A stretch of DNA of 64,000 bases from Sphaerochaeta pleomorpha str. Grapes (GTDB lineage Bacteria > Spirochaetota > Spirochaetia > Sphaerochaetales > Sphaerochaetaceae). Below the pieces are notes generated by a model. That model had not been told where the DNA came from. It ran no database searches and was given only the letters and a program-made list of their open reading frames with translations. Shown piece after piece: positions 50,762 through 59,305 of the stretch (position 1 is the first letter of the stretch; each line of letters opens with the position of its first letter). The position numbers were made by a program, and so were the translations under genes. The DNA lies in the NCBI RefSeq assembly GCF_000236685.1, contig NC_016633.1, positions 2,418,001 through 2,482,000 of the forward strand, in the 5' to 3' direction.

Positions 50762-52191
50762 GCTTGGTCATTTCTTCTGGAGAACAACAGCCTAAAATAC
50801 CTTACAAGCAGCTTGGCATTGTAACCGGGGGTATCCATAACCCTATAATACATCTCTGAGGCAAAGAGCATTTCTTCGTTCGGATACCGAGAATAGAGAA
50901 TATCGGCCTCTGCAATAATTCCCGGTTTCGACTGCAGGTACAGACCTTGCCAGTCCTTGGTGAGGTGTTCGTATTCCTCCGTAGTTTTCAACGGGGTGCC
51001 AAAAAACCTGGATTTTCCCCAGGCAATTGTCCAGAAACCCGGTATGAGATGCCAGAGCAAATGCTTAAACAGGATTCCTTGGGTTTCTGACCGATCTCTT
51101 AGGATTCTGATTTTCTTTGCATACGGTTTGAACAGATTTTCGGAACTCGTTTTCTGGGGAATGGGTATTATGGTTACCGAATGCAAGGGTTTCTTTCCTT
51201 CCACGGCTTGAATCACTATAAGTAGGGCGTATATTGGGCAGGTTGCAAGACCGAGTACCAATGCCAGCAACCTGGAAAGCAAGGGAGATTTGAAGGTGTT
51301 TTCCTTTGGAATACTTTTTTCTACCGAGGAAAACAATACGTCATCGGTAGCGGTATACACTGTGTCTAGCTCGGCTTTGAGAATTCTGTTTTGATTGACC
51401 AGACAGCCTTGGATGTAAAGATTCTTCCCTATGTAGCTTCCTGCAAGTACCGAGGAGTTGATCACACTGCTTTCTGTGTCAATGATGCAGCCGTTGCCTA
51501 TTTCCGAATCCGGACCGACAATTGCCTGGGACCCAATATTTACCTGGGACCCAAGATAGACAGGGGCTACGATGGTTGCCGTGGGGGAAATCTTGGTACC
51601 GGGACCAGCCCAAACCCCTTCGCGGATTTCTTTTCCCATCATGATGAGGCCTTCACCCTTTCTTGCAAGGATTTTATGGAGGGAGTCAAGGTAGGCGTTT
51701 GCAGAGCGGACATCCAGCGAGAAGACCTTGGTTTCTTGCAGTTCTTGTTTTGCCCCTTCTGTGAGGTCGTTCTTGGTGCAAACTTTCCACAGGAGATCCC
51801 TTCCTGTTTTCTCATCGCTGAAACGCATCGGTTTAAGCAGGTGTTCTTTTAAAAAGAAGGGGAGCTGGAGGCTGTTGCAAAACAGAAACAATTCGTTTTC
51901 ACCGATGGCCTCACTGGAAGCTACCCGGTCTGATACCTTGGCGCTTTTTTTAAGTAAGGAATAGGTTATTGTGATTCCCCATCGTTCCCCGTCTCCAATA
52001 AGCTGCTCTAATTCATCGGCATGCTGGGAGAGGAAAATCATTACTTCGTGAATACCTGACCGTTCGACATATTCAACGATATGCTGAACAAAGGCTTTCC
52101 CCAGCATTGGCAGAAAGCATGCAGGATACTCGAAGGATTGCCCATTGGTCTGAAATAATGGAATTTTGGTAAAGTCACAGATCGCTTTCAT
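50758..52191 (-). CDS. Fusion: NTP-transferase-like and hexapeptide domains with an inactive-looking phosphoglycosyl-transferase domain
   Basis: 477 residues. Residues 1-150 resemble a sugar nucleotidyltransferase (PACFLPMLGKAFVQHIVEYV) without the usual GxGxRL signature. Residues 185-265 are left-handed beta-helix repeats (ISPTATIVAPVYLGSQVNIG, NGCIIDTESSV). A helix near 300-325 and the segment KTTEEYEHLTKDWQGLYLQS, then KPGIIAEADILYSRYP and LLVRYFRLLF, match the C-terminus of bacterial sugar transferases (PGT). The catalytic Asp-Glu motif (DELPQ in the active enzyme at 52960) is missing here. It may regulate or scaffold the initiating step. It overlaps the GT26 gene by 4 bp. Confidence 0.75.
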   Translation of the reverse strand: MKAICDFTKIPLFQTNGQSFEYPACFLPMLGKAFVQHIVEYVERSGIHEVMIFLSQHADELEQLIGDGERWGITITYSLLKKSAKVSDRVASSEAIGENELFLFCNSLQLPFFLKEHLLKPMRFSDEKTGRDLLWKVCTKNDLTEGAKQELQETKVFSLDVRSANAYLDSLHKILARKGEGLIMMGKEIREGVWAGPGTKISPTATIVAPVYLGSQVNIGSQAIVGPDSEIGNGCIIDTESSVINSSVLAGSYIGKNLYIQGCLVNQNRILKAELDTVYTATDDVLFSSVEKSIPKENTFKSPLLSRLLALVLGLATCPIYALLIVIQAVEGKKPLHSVTIIPIPQKTSSENLFKPYAKKIRILRDRSETQGILFKHLLWHLIPGFWTIAWGKSRFFGTPLKTTEEYEHLTKDWQGLYLQSKPGIIAEADILYSRYPNEEMLFASEMYYRVMDTPGYNAKLLVRYFRLLFSRRNDQA

Positions 52192-52958
52192 TGATTGTTA
52201 GCCTTCTTTCTGTTGCGTTTGATTTTGTTTATTCTGAGAAGGAATTCGGCATTACCGATAATATAGCGTTTCCACATACGTTTTGGTTCCATAAGTAAGC
52301 GCCAGACCCATTCTATCCCTGTCTTTCTCATCCAGGAAGGAGCCCTGGATATGGAACCGGAATAGAAATCGAACAACCCCCCGACTCCCATTGCCACCGG
52401 TACGGTAAGAAGGTTTTTCTGGGCATGGATCCAAAGCTCTTGACGGGGTACTCCCATGGCTAAGAGCAGGATATCGGCTTTCGAGGCATTGATGGCCTCT
52501 ACTATTCCTTTTTCTTCATCCTTAGAGAAAAAACCGTCATGAAAACCTGCAATGATGTCTTTTTTTGCATGAGCGTTTGCCCAATGGGCGGCTTTTTCGG
52601 CTATTGAAGGTCCTGCCCCGAGCAGATAGATTGTTTTACCTTCCTGTGCACAACGTTCGCAGAGCAGAGGAAACATATCCGTTCCATTGACGTTGTCAAT
52701 GATGGGATTTTTCAGTGCTTCGCCTGCTTTTCTGATTCCTGTACCGTCAGGAAAAATTGCCTCTGCGTTTTTTAGGATTGCAAGGTAGTCGTTCTGTTTT
52801 GCTGCCACGTTGATACAATGGGCATTTACAAAATGGATTTCCTTGGTTTCCTTTTGGTCGGTAAGGGACGAGAATAGTAAATCCAGTGCCTCAGCCATAG
52901 TGATGTTGAGAATAGGGATGCCTAAAAGAAAGAATATACCAGGATTGGTTTTATCCAT
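52188..52958 (-). CDS. WecG/TagA/CpsF-family glycosyltransferase (GT26)
   Basis: 256 residues, normal length. Family segments are clear: FVNAHCINVAAKQND near 43, AIFPDGTGIRKAG near 70, LLAMGVPRQELW near 168 and VGGLFDFYSGSISRAPSWM near 195-215, with EWVWRLLMEPKRMWKRY near the end. It adds the second sugar, often ManNAc(A), to an undecaprenyl-linked first sugar. It follows the PGT gene by one base, so initiation and extension are co-transcribed. Confidence 0.94.
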   Translation of the reverse strand: MDKTNPGIFFLLGIPILNITMAEALDLLFSSLTDQKETKEIHFVNAHCINVAAKQNDYLAILKNAEAIFPDGTGIRKAGEALKNPIIDNVNGTDMFPLLCERCAQEGKTIYLLGAGPSIAEKAAHWANAHAKKDIIAGFHDGFFSKDEEKGIVEAINASKADILLLAMGVPRQELWIHAQKNLLTVPVAMGVGGLFDFYSGSISRAPSWMRKTGIEWVWRLLMEPKRMWKRYIIGNAEFLLRINKIKRNRKKANNQ

Positions 52959-52959
52959 A

Positions 52960-54237
52960 TCAATACGCTCCCTTGCCTGTCAGAACAGCCGGGATGGTCT
53001 TGAATATGAGCTTCAGGTCGAGCCAGAAACCATGGCTTTCAATATACAGGACATCAAGTTCTACCTGTTGCTTGAATCCTATATCAGATCTTCCGCTTAC
53101 CTGCCAGATTCCGGTAAGCCCAGGAGTAACTTCCAGGCGACGCCGATCTTCCTGGGTATAGAGGGCCACCTCCCTCGGTACTGGAGGCCGGGGCCCGACT
53201 ATGGACATGTCTCCCTTGAGAACACACCAGATTTGAGGTAGCTCATCAATACTGAAACGCCTGATAAAGCGTCCTATCCAGGTAACCCGGGGATCTTTTT
53301 TCATTTTGAAAGTGACATCGCCTTTGCGTTCCGCTTGGTCGAGCAGGTTGTCTTTCATTTTGTCAGCGTTCATCACCATGGAGCGGAATTTAGGAAATGG
53401 GAAAGGTTTTCCTTGTTTTCCAATTCGCGTCTGGACATAAATAACCGATCCCCCATCAGTTAGTTTGATGCACAGCGATACTACAGCAAAGAGGGGAGAA
53501 AGAAGCAAGAGTGCAGAAAGGGAAACCACGATATCCACAGTCCGCTTGAAAACCAAGGTAGCCTTGATTACGTAGGTCCAGAGCCTCCTTTTAAGCTTTG
53601 CCTTTCTGGATTTGAAAATGGAGCCTTCCAGTTGCTTCTCCATTTGTTCAATCCTTTTTTTTCGCTCACTTTCGGAAAGTCGTTTCTGTACTTCTTTAGG
53701 GTCTGTCCTTTGGATATATCTCACGATACTGATAACGGCCTCTTCGGCCTCTTCGTCCGGTGCAATGACAATATCTGCATAGTGTTTAGAAGAGGCTACT
53801 TCGAATTCGATACGTTCCTGCTCGCTTTTCAGGATTTTCTCGATATCGGCAGAGAGCCCGGATTTCTTTTTTACACCCTTGGTTGCCTGGTTGGTTACTT
53901 TTTTGGAGTCCTGGAAATGTTGGAGAGCATCAGAGGTAAGGGCAAGGTCATCCACTTCAACGTACAATTTCAGGTTTGCAATCTGGCGGAAGGGTGCCCG
54001 AGAGAGGATATTGTCGCTATAGATAATCAAAAAGGGCTCGTTATGGCGTTGTGCTATCGTCTGCCTGAGGTATTCTTCCGAAAAGAGAAGGGATGCTTCT
54101 TCAGGGGTTTTCCCTAAAGGGAGGAAGGTATGGCAGTCTATTACAGCTGATTGGGGAAGCCTCTGTGACAATATCTTTGAGAATTCTTGTGCCCGGGGAA
54201 TCGAAGGCCCCGCAACAATAATCACATATGCATCCAT
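52960..54237 (-). CDS. Phosphoglycosyl transferase with an N-terminal uridine-kinase-like domain
   Basis: 425 residues. The C-terminal 210 are a complete monotopic PGT: a membrane segment (RTVDIVVSLSALLLLSPLFA), FPFPKFRSMVMNADKM, the catalytic Asp-Glu in RRFSIDELPQIW near 330, GDMSIVGPRPPV and PGLTGIWQVSGRS. It should move a sugar-1-phosphate to undecaprenyl phosphate. The N-terminal 180 resemble a uridine-kinase/P-loop fold (VIIVAGPSIPRA, IYSDNIL, LYVEVDDLALTSDALQ, HYADIVIAPDEE), but the P-loop lacks the GKS/T lysine. This domain may sense nucleotides. The linker 180-225 is charged coiled coil. Confidence 0.85.
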   Translation of the reverse strand: MDAYVIIVAGPSIPRAQEFSKILSQRLPQSAVIDCHTFLPLGKTPEEASLLFSEEYLRQTIAQRHNEPFLIIYSDNILSRAPFRQIANLKLYVEVDDLALTSDALQHFQDSKKVTNQATKGVKKKSGLSADIEKILKSEQERIEFEVASSKHYADIVIAPDEEAEEAVISIVRYIQRTDPKEVQKRLSESERKKRIEQMEKQLEGSIFKSRKAKLKRRLWTYVIKATLVFKRTVDIVVSLSALLLLSPLFAVVSLCIKLTDGGSVIYVQTRIGKQGKPFPFPKFRSMVMNADKMKDNLLDQAERKGDVTFKMKKDPRVTWIGRFIRRFSIDELPQIWCVLKGDMSIVGPRPPVPREVALYTQEDRRRLEVTPGLTGIWQVSGRSDIGFKQQVELDVLYIESHGFWLDLKLIFKTIPAVLTGKGAY

Positions 54238-54238
54238 A

Positions 54239-55408
54239 CTATTTGCCCTTTTTGTTCTGTTTTAGCGCATTATCAAAAATAACCATGGTTTGTTCAACCG
54301 TTTTCTCCCAGGAATATAAACCAGCCCAGGCAAGGCTTTGCGCAGAGAGCCATTCCCTGGTTTCTGTGTTTTCCAATACCTGCATCATTGCTTTTTTTAT
54401 CTGCTCACAACTCGAAGGATCGAAATGGGGAGTATGGGGACCGCTTACTTCGGGAAGCGAGGCAGCATCAGAGGTAATAACAGGCGTGCCACAGGCCATG
54501 GCTTCCAGCACAGGCAACCCAAATCCTTCAAAGAAAGAGGGTAGGACAAACAATTCTGCACCCCTATACAGGTCGGCTACATCTGCATTGTCAATAAAAC
54601 CCAAAAATTTGATATCCTGGGAAAAAGGGGAGGTTTGTGCGACAGCATGGATCTCGTCTGAGCGCTCACGGTCGGGGCCGGGGAGAACCAGTTGGTATGC
54701 AGTGGAAGTCTCTTCACGGAACAGATTAAAGGCCTTGATAAGGTTTACATGGTTTTTTCCTGGATGTTCAAGCCGGGAAATATAGAGGATGTAGGGTTTT
54801 GAGATAGAGAATTTTTCACGCATCCTGTCTTTGATAACCTTGCGGTCTTTTCCTGGAAAAAATCGATTGCTATCTGCTGCAAGGGGAATAACAGTTACCC
54901 GCTCTGGGGGAACCTGGGCAAATTTAATGATATCATCTTTGGAAAACTGGCTTACCGTTATGATGCTGTCCAGCCTTCTGGTAAGAAAGGGCAGCATATT
55001 TCTATTAAAGACTGCATGGGAAAAATCATATTTGTTCTTGAGGTGCAGGGTTGCAAGGTCGTGAACAGTCCCGATACTGGGGCAGGGCGCCCAGCCACAG
55101 ATTCTTCTGTTTGCAGCAGGTAGGAACAAGAGGTCATAGCCCCTTTCCCTACAGATTTTTGGAAGCTTGAATTGATTCCAGAAGAAATTCTGCATGGGGG
55201 AATTGTCCGCATTTTCTACCTGGTACCAGGAAATGTTTTTCTTTCCCTCAAGATAATAGTCCCTGTCTTTTTTCGGTCCTATCAGCTCGAAGGAGTAGTT
55301 TTCTGCATAGGGTGTTTTTTCGAACCGATCAAGGAGTTCCCTGAAATAGCTTCCGATACCTGAACGTCCGCAATCAGTTCCGAAACTGGGACAGCCGATT
55401 TTAATCAT
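54239..55408 (-). CDS. Glycosyltransferase family 4
   Basis: 389 residues with a GT-B fold. It has CGRSGIGSYFRELL near residue 13, RLEHPGKNHVNLIKAF near 215 and the donor site PSFFEGFGLPVLEAMACGTPVI near 305, including the E-x7-E motif. It resembles mannosyltransferases of the WbaZ type, which would suit the ManC gene in this locus; the exact sugar is uncertain. It overlaps the next upstream gene by 4 bp. Confidence 0.92.
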   Translation of the reverse strand: MIKIGCPSFGTDCGRSGIGSYFRELLDRFEKTPYAENYSFELIGPKKDRDYYLEGKKNISWYQVENADNSPMQNFFWNQFKLPKICRERGYDLLFLPAANRRICGWAPCPSIGTVHDLATLHLKNKYDFSHAVFNRNMLPFLTRRLDSIITVSQFSKDDIIKFAQVPPERVTVIPLAADSNRFFPGKDRKVIKDRMREKFSISKPYILYISRLEHPGKNHVNLIKAFNLFREETSTAYQLVLPGPDRERSDEIHAVAQTSPFSQDIKFLGFIDNADVADLYRGAELFVLPSFFEGFGLPVLEAMACGTPVITSDAASLPEVSGPHTPHFDPSSCEQIKKAMMQVLENTETREWLSAQSLAWAGLYSWEKTVEQTMVIFDNALKQNKKGK

Positions 55409-56565
55409 AGGTTTCCCCCCATCAGTATAGTTTCAAGTCTCTCGCAATAGGTAGCAAAGGAGAAAGCTGTTTCAGCTTTCCTAAAACCCGCCATCCCAAA
55501 TTCTCGGGCAAGTTTTTTGTCTTGGAGTAAAATCAACATCTTGTCGGCAAAGGCCTGGGCCTCTGTCGAGGGAGCCAGAAATCCTGTTTTACCATCTTCA
55601 AGCCAGTCGGGGATTCCCCCTACCTTACTCGCTACAACGGGGCGCTGGCGTAACATCGCCTCGACCCCGACCATGCCAAACGGTTCCGGCCAACGCGAAG
55701 GAACGACAACAATCGATGCATTGTCATAGAAAGAAACCAATTTATCGTGGGAAACCCAACCGATAAATTTCACAACCTCTGTCAGCCCCTCTTCCTGTAC
55801 AAGTGTCTGGAGATTTTCCAAATCGTTGCCAGTCCCGAGAATTTCGAGGGTAACTGGAAAGGGATATCTGTTTTTCAAGAGAGCAAAGGCCTTGATGAGG
55901 GTGTCTACTCCTTTTCCCCTGATTAACTGCCCTACAAACAGTATCGTATTTTCTTTTGGAAATTCTTTTGGGGGCTCTGCAAAAGGAGCGATGCACGGTG
56001 GGAGCAGGGCAATCTGGCCATCGGAGAATCCATTGCGGAGCAACTCACCTTTCATGTAGTTGCTTCCTACGATCAACGTATGCAGTTTACGGTTTTCATT
56101 CAAGTCATTGAGTTTGTTCCTGATAGAAGTAAACGCAATTCCTTTAGGGCCTCTCTCGAGAAAAGCCAAATCGAGATAACACCCAATTCCAGCTTTCTTG
56201 GTACATATTTTATGGGATAGGGCATAATATTTGTGCCTGCGGGGGCAATAAAGGTCATGGTCATGGATCATTCGGACAATGGGGATGTTTTTAGATACTC
56301 GCCTTACACTTTCTATATCGTCGAATTTATGTACATAGATTACCTCAGGTTTCGTCTGTGCCAGTATCGAATCCAAGGGAACTGTGCCCAGGTTCCACGT
56401 CGATGTAAACAATGCATCGAAGCTTTGTTGTTCAACTGCTGAATTTTTCTGGCATGCAAAAAAGCAGATATGACCCCTTTCTGTGAGCCCCTTGGTTGCC
56501 AATGCAATGTTTTGTTCGACTCCCCCGAAGTAACCCCCTGTCGTATTAAGAAACAGAATTTTCAT
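55405..56565 (-). CDS. Glycosyltransferase family 4
   Basis: About 386 residues. It starts MKILFLNTTGGYFGGVEQ and has FVGQLIRGKGVDTLIKAF near 215 and RWPEPFGMVGVEAMLRQRPVV near 300. The N-terminal half is less conserved and includes a Cys-rich stretch (YCPRRHKYYALSHKICTKK). The frame opens at 56589, but AGGAG precedes the ATG at 56565. It is preceded by another GT4 with a 20-bp overlap and probably belongs to the same operon, which runs from 57808 to 50758. Confidence 0.9.
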   Translation of the reverse strand: MKILFLNTTGGYFGGVEQNIALATKGLTERGHICFFACQKNSAVEQQSFDALFTSTWNLGTVPLDSILAQTKPEVIYVHKFDDIESVRRVSKNIPIVRMIHDHDLYCPRRHKYYALSHKICTKKAGIGCYLDLAFLERGPKGIAFTSIRNKLNDLNENRKLHTLIVGSNYMKGELLRNGFSDGQIALLPPCIAPFAEPPKEFPKENTILFVGQLIRGKGVDTLIKAFALLKNRYPFPVTLEILGTGNDLENLQTLVQEEGLTEVVKFIGWVSHDKLVSFYDNASIVVVPSRWPEPFGMVGVEAMLRQRPVVASKVGGIPDWLEDGKTGFLAPSTEAQAFADKMLILLQDKKLAREFGMAGFRKAETAFSFATYCERLETILMGGNL

Positions 56566-57808
56566 TGATACTCCTATAGATTGTCTCAAGACGACTCGTG
56601 ATGCTATCCCAGCTATAGGATTCCTTTGCAGTCTTTAGACCCTCTTCCCCAAGTTTCTTTCTTAGTTCAGGGTTTGCTGCGAGATTGCCTAGCACGGATG
56701 AAATACTTGATGCATTGTCCTCTGGTGCCTCAGGGTCAAAGAACATTCCATCCTTGCCCTCCGAGACCAAGGAGGTCAAACCTCCCCGCTGGGAAACTGC
56801 AACGGGTTTTTCACTGGCCCAGGCTTCAAGGACTACCATTCCGAACGGTTCATGCAGGGAGGGTAATACGAAACAGTCAGCACTGTGGTAGGCATCGACT
56901 AATTCGGTGCTACTGTAAGGAATTCCCCCGATAAGGGTGATTCTATCCTCTACGCCCAAGGCTTTTGCCTCAGAAGTAAGGGTAGCGACATATTCCTTGC
57001 TGGTTATATGGCCGAGAAAAACCAGATGTGCATTGGGAATTTTTTTTACCATGGAGGGGAGTTGCCTGACCAAACCCAGCTGGTTCTTCTGCACATCCAG
57101 TCTTGCAACTGTCAAAAACACGAACCTATCTTTGCCGATACCATGGAGAGATCGAAAAGAAGGTCCATTGCCGTATGCAAATCGGTCGATATCGACACCG
57201 TTGGGCAGATACTCGACTTGTTTGTCAGGGAATTTCTTTGACATAGCCTCGTATTCATCTTTTCCGACACAGATGATGGCCGCAGCATCATTCAGAACGC
57301 GCCGGGACCCTACCCATAAACCAAGGAGTTTTCCCCATTCCAAGGTCCCTTTGGTAGGTTCGGTCCAGGTTTCCTGTTCTTCCTTGGGGACGGCAAGGTT
57401 TCCCCCGTGCAGGGAAATGACATACGGGATATGCTTTTTCAGTGCGCAATACCTTACAATTCCGCCAAGGCGTTTGCCTGTGTCCAGATGGATTACATCG
57501 ACATCCTTGGTTTTCTGCAGGGCGTGCATCAGTGAAAAAGAAAAAAGGTTCCCGGCTTTTTTATCAAGCATTGCCCTTGATTTCTTTGATAGCCCAATAT
57601 ACGGGTAGCTATACGAAAACCGTCTTATTGGAATGCCCCTATATAACTCAAACCCTGTAGTATCGAGTGCCTTGGATGTAAAGATTTCCATCTGGTAGCC
57701 TTTTTTTTCAAGGCGATAGGAGGTTTCGGCTATGAAAGTCTCAGAGCCTCCCCATTCATCGGTTACGAAACGGCGTGGAACATGGATAATACGCATTTTT
57801 TTGTCCAT
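56546..57808 (-). CDS. Glycosyltransferase family 4, first gene of the minus-strand operon
   Basis: 420 residues. It has WGGSETFIAETSYRLEKKGY near residue 18, TVARLDVQKNQLGLVRQL near 235 and the donor motif HEPFGMVVLEAWASEKPVAV near 325. Two ATGs lie at 57808 and 57796 and neither has a Shine-Dalgarno sequence. A TATAAT at 57817-57822 puts the predicted transcription start only 2 nt from the first, so the mRNA may be leaderless. It heads a chain of six glycosyltransferase-type genes. Confidence 0.92.
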   Translation of the reverse strand: MDKKMRIIHVPRRFVTDEWGGSETFIAETSYRLEKKGYQMEIFTSKALDTTGFELYRGIPIRRFSYSYPYIGLSKKSRAMLDKKAGNLFSFSLMHALQKTKDVDVIHLDTGKRLGGIVRYCALKKHIPYVISLHGGNLAVPKEEQETWTEPTKGTLEWGKLLGLWVGSRRVLNDAAAIICVGKDEYEAMSKKFPDKQVEYLPNGVDIDRFAYGNGPSFRSLHGIGKDRFVFLTVARLDVQKNQLGLVRQLPSMVKKIPNAHLVFLGHITSKEYVATLTSEAKALGVEDRITLIGGIPYSSTELVDAYHSADCFVLPSLHEPFGMVVLEAWASEKPVAVSQRGGLTSLVSEGKDGMFFDPEAPEDNASSISSVLGNLAANPELRKKLGEEGLKTAKESYSWDSITSRLETIYRSINENSVS

Positions 57809-57816
57809 TTGAGTCG

Positions 57817-57845
57817 ATTATATATGATGTATACAGCATTTGCTA
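57817..57845 (-). promoter_or_regulatory. Promoter abutting the minus-strand glycosyltransferase operon
   Basis: On the minus strand a perfect -10 TATAAT (57817-57822) is preceded, 17 bp upstream, by a weak -35 TAGCAA (57840-57845). The transcription start falls about 2 nt before the ATG at 57808. Confidence 0.5.
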
Positions 57846-57919
57846 GAAATGTATTCCCAATGATACCTAAAAAAGTACGTATATTTAGAAGTGAATTCCC
57901 TATTCTCTTACATATTTAA

Positions 57920-57949
57920 TTGACAGACCTACCTTTGAACAGGAATAAT
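57920..57949 (+). promoter_or_regulatory. Promoter of the degenerate-GGDEF gene
   Basis: A -35 TTGACA (57920-57925) and a -10 AATAAT (57944-57949) are 18 bp apart. The leader is short, with AAAAGGTG 8 nt before the ATG at 57975. Confidence 0.6.
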
Positions 57950-57974
57950 AAACCCTGAAAAGGTGAGTATATAC

Positions 57975-59294
57975 ATGATTGATTCTATGCGTATTATAGT
58001 GATAGCGGAAAAAACTGGGGTAAAACAATCGGTTGTTGAAATCCTTGGGCAAACAGTCAGTACGATTACCTGCGTTGATGCCATGGCTGATGGTTTATTG
58101 GCTGTCAAGCGTAACCATTATGATGCAGCTATCTTATCCAATGATATGAAGGATTACTATTCAACAGAGAGTATGGTTAAAAGCCTGCAGGAAGTAGGTT
58201 CAATACAATATATTGTTTTGATTTCAGAATTGGAGAAACCTGTTATCGCTGGTGATAATAAACACCTTCAGTCTATGCTGATAGAATCACCCAACGCTGC
58301 AGCTACAGAGATTACCCAGGTCCTTGAGGCATTGAGTACCGTAATGGAGCGGGGTGTACCCTTGCAGAAGGATTCTTTCCCCACCGGATCCGAGGAACAG
58401 GGAGAGGTTGCCCTTTTTGATAGCGTTCCCACCGGTTTGTATCGTATTGACCTTGAAGGGAATTTCATAGATCTGAATAAAACCTTTGTGGCCATGTTCA
58501 GGGCTTTGAACCCTGATGTCCTTCTTTCCGATAATTATTTCTCTATGTTCAACGATCCGGATGAAAAACATACCTGGCTGGATATTATCAAGAGAGATAA
58601 TATTATCCATGGTTTGATTTATGAAATCGAACGATATGATGGACAGGTAATCTGGGTTAGGGATACGGTACGTGCTGTGCTTGATTCCAGCGGGAAGCAG
58701 AAGTATTACGATGGTTCCGTAGAAGACATCACCTTCCAGAAAAAGCTTGATGATAAGCTCTCATTTCTAGCAACCCAGGATATTTTGACTGGTTTGCCCA
58801 ACAGGAACTTCTTCCAGGACCAGGCAAAACTTACCATCTCCCAAGCTCGGTACAACGAAGACTTGGTAGCGTTCTTGGTTTTGGATCTGGATCATTTTTC
58901 CGTAATCAACGAGACCTATGGATATAAAACCGGTGACCGGATTCTTCAGATTGTGGCAAGCCGAACAAAAATCCAACTGAGAAAGAGTGATTTGGTTTCA
59001 CGTCTTGGTAGTGATAAATTCATTGCCTTGCTCAGCGGCATACGAAACAGAAGAGATGTGCTGGCAATTGCCAAAAAGATAAACCAAGTATTTTCCATGC
59101 CTTTTTCTGTGCTTGACAATGAGATTTCGATTTCGGCAAGTATCGGAATTTCCTTGTTCCCTGAACATGGTGATGATATAAACACCTTGATCAAGCGTGC
59201 TGAGATTGCAACCTTTGCAGTCAAAGAACGGGAACGTGGTGGATATATGATTTATACTGATGTCATCCATACCTCATATGACGATGAGAAATAG
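57975..59294 (+). CDS. Response-regulator-like/PAS/GGDEF protein with a degenerate active site
   Basis: About 439 residues. The N-terminal 120 resemble a receiver (RIIVIAEKTGVKQSVVEIL, AILSNDMKDYY) without a clear acidic pocket. A PAS fold spans about 150-265 (SVPTGLYRIDLEGNFIDLN). A GGDEF domain follows from about 270 with its usual DILTGLPNRNFF and VLDLDHFSVINETYGYKTGD. The signature reads GSDKF instead of GGDEF, losing the metal-binding Glu, while the inhibitory RxxD (RKSD, five residues upstream) is kept. It is probably a c-di-GMP receptor, not a synthase. The ATG at 57975 is preferred over an in-frame GTG at 57963. Confidence 0.85.
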   Translation: MIDSMRIIVIAEKTGVKQSVVEILGQTVSTITCVDAMADGLLAVKRNHYDAAILSNDMKDYYSTESMVKSLQEVGSIQYIVLISELEKPVIAGDNKHLQSMLIESPNAAATEITQVLEALSTVMERGVPLQKDSFPTGSEEQGEVALFDSVPTGLYRIDLEGNFIDLNKTFVAMFRALNPDVLLSDNYFSMFNDPDEKHTWLDIIKRDNIIHGLIYEIERYDGQVIWVRDTVRAVLDSSGKQKYYDGSVEDITFQKKLDDKLSFLATQDILTGLPNRNFFQDQAKLTISQARYNEDLVAFLVLDLDHFSVINETYGYKTGDRILQIVASRTKIQLRKSDLVSRLGSDKFIALLSGIRNRRDVLAIAKKINQVFSMPFSVLDNEISISASIGISLFPEHGDDINTLIKRAEIATFAVKERERGGYMIYTDVIHTSYDDEK

Positions 59295-59305
59295 GAGGAA
59301 GGCAA

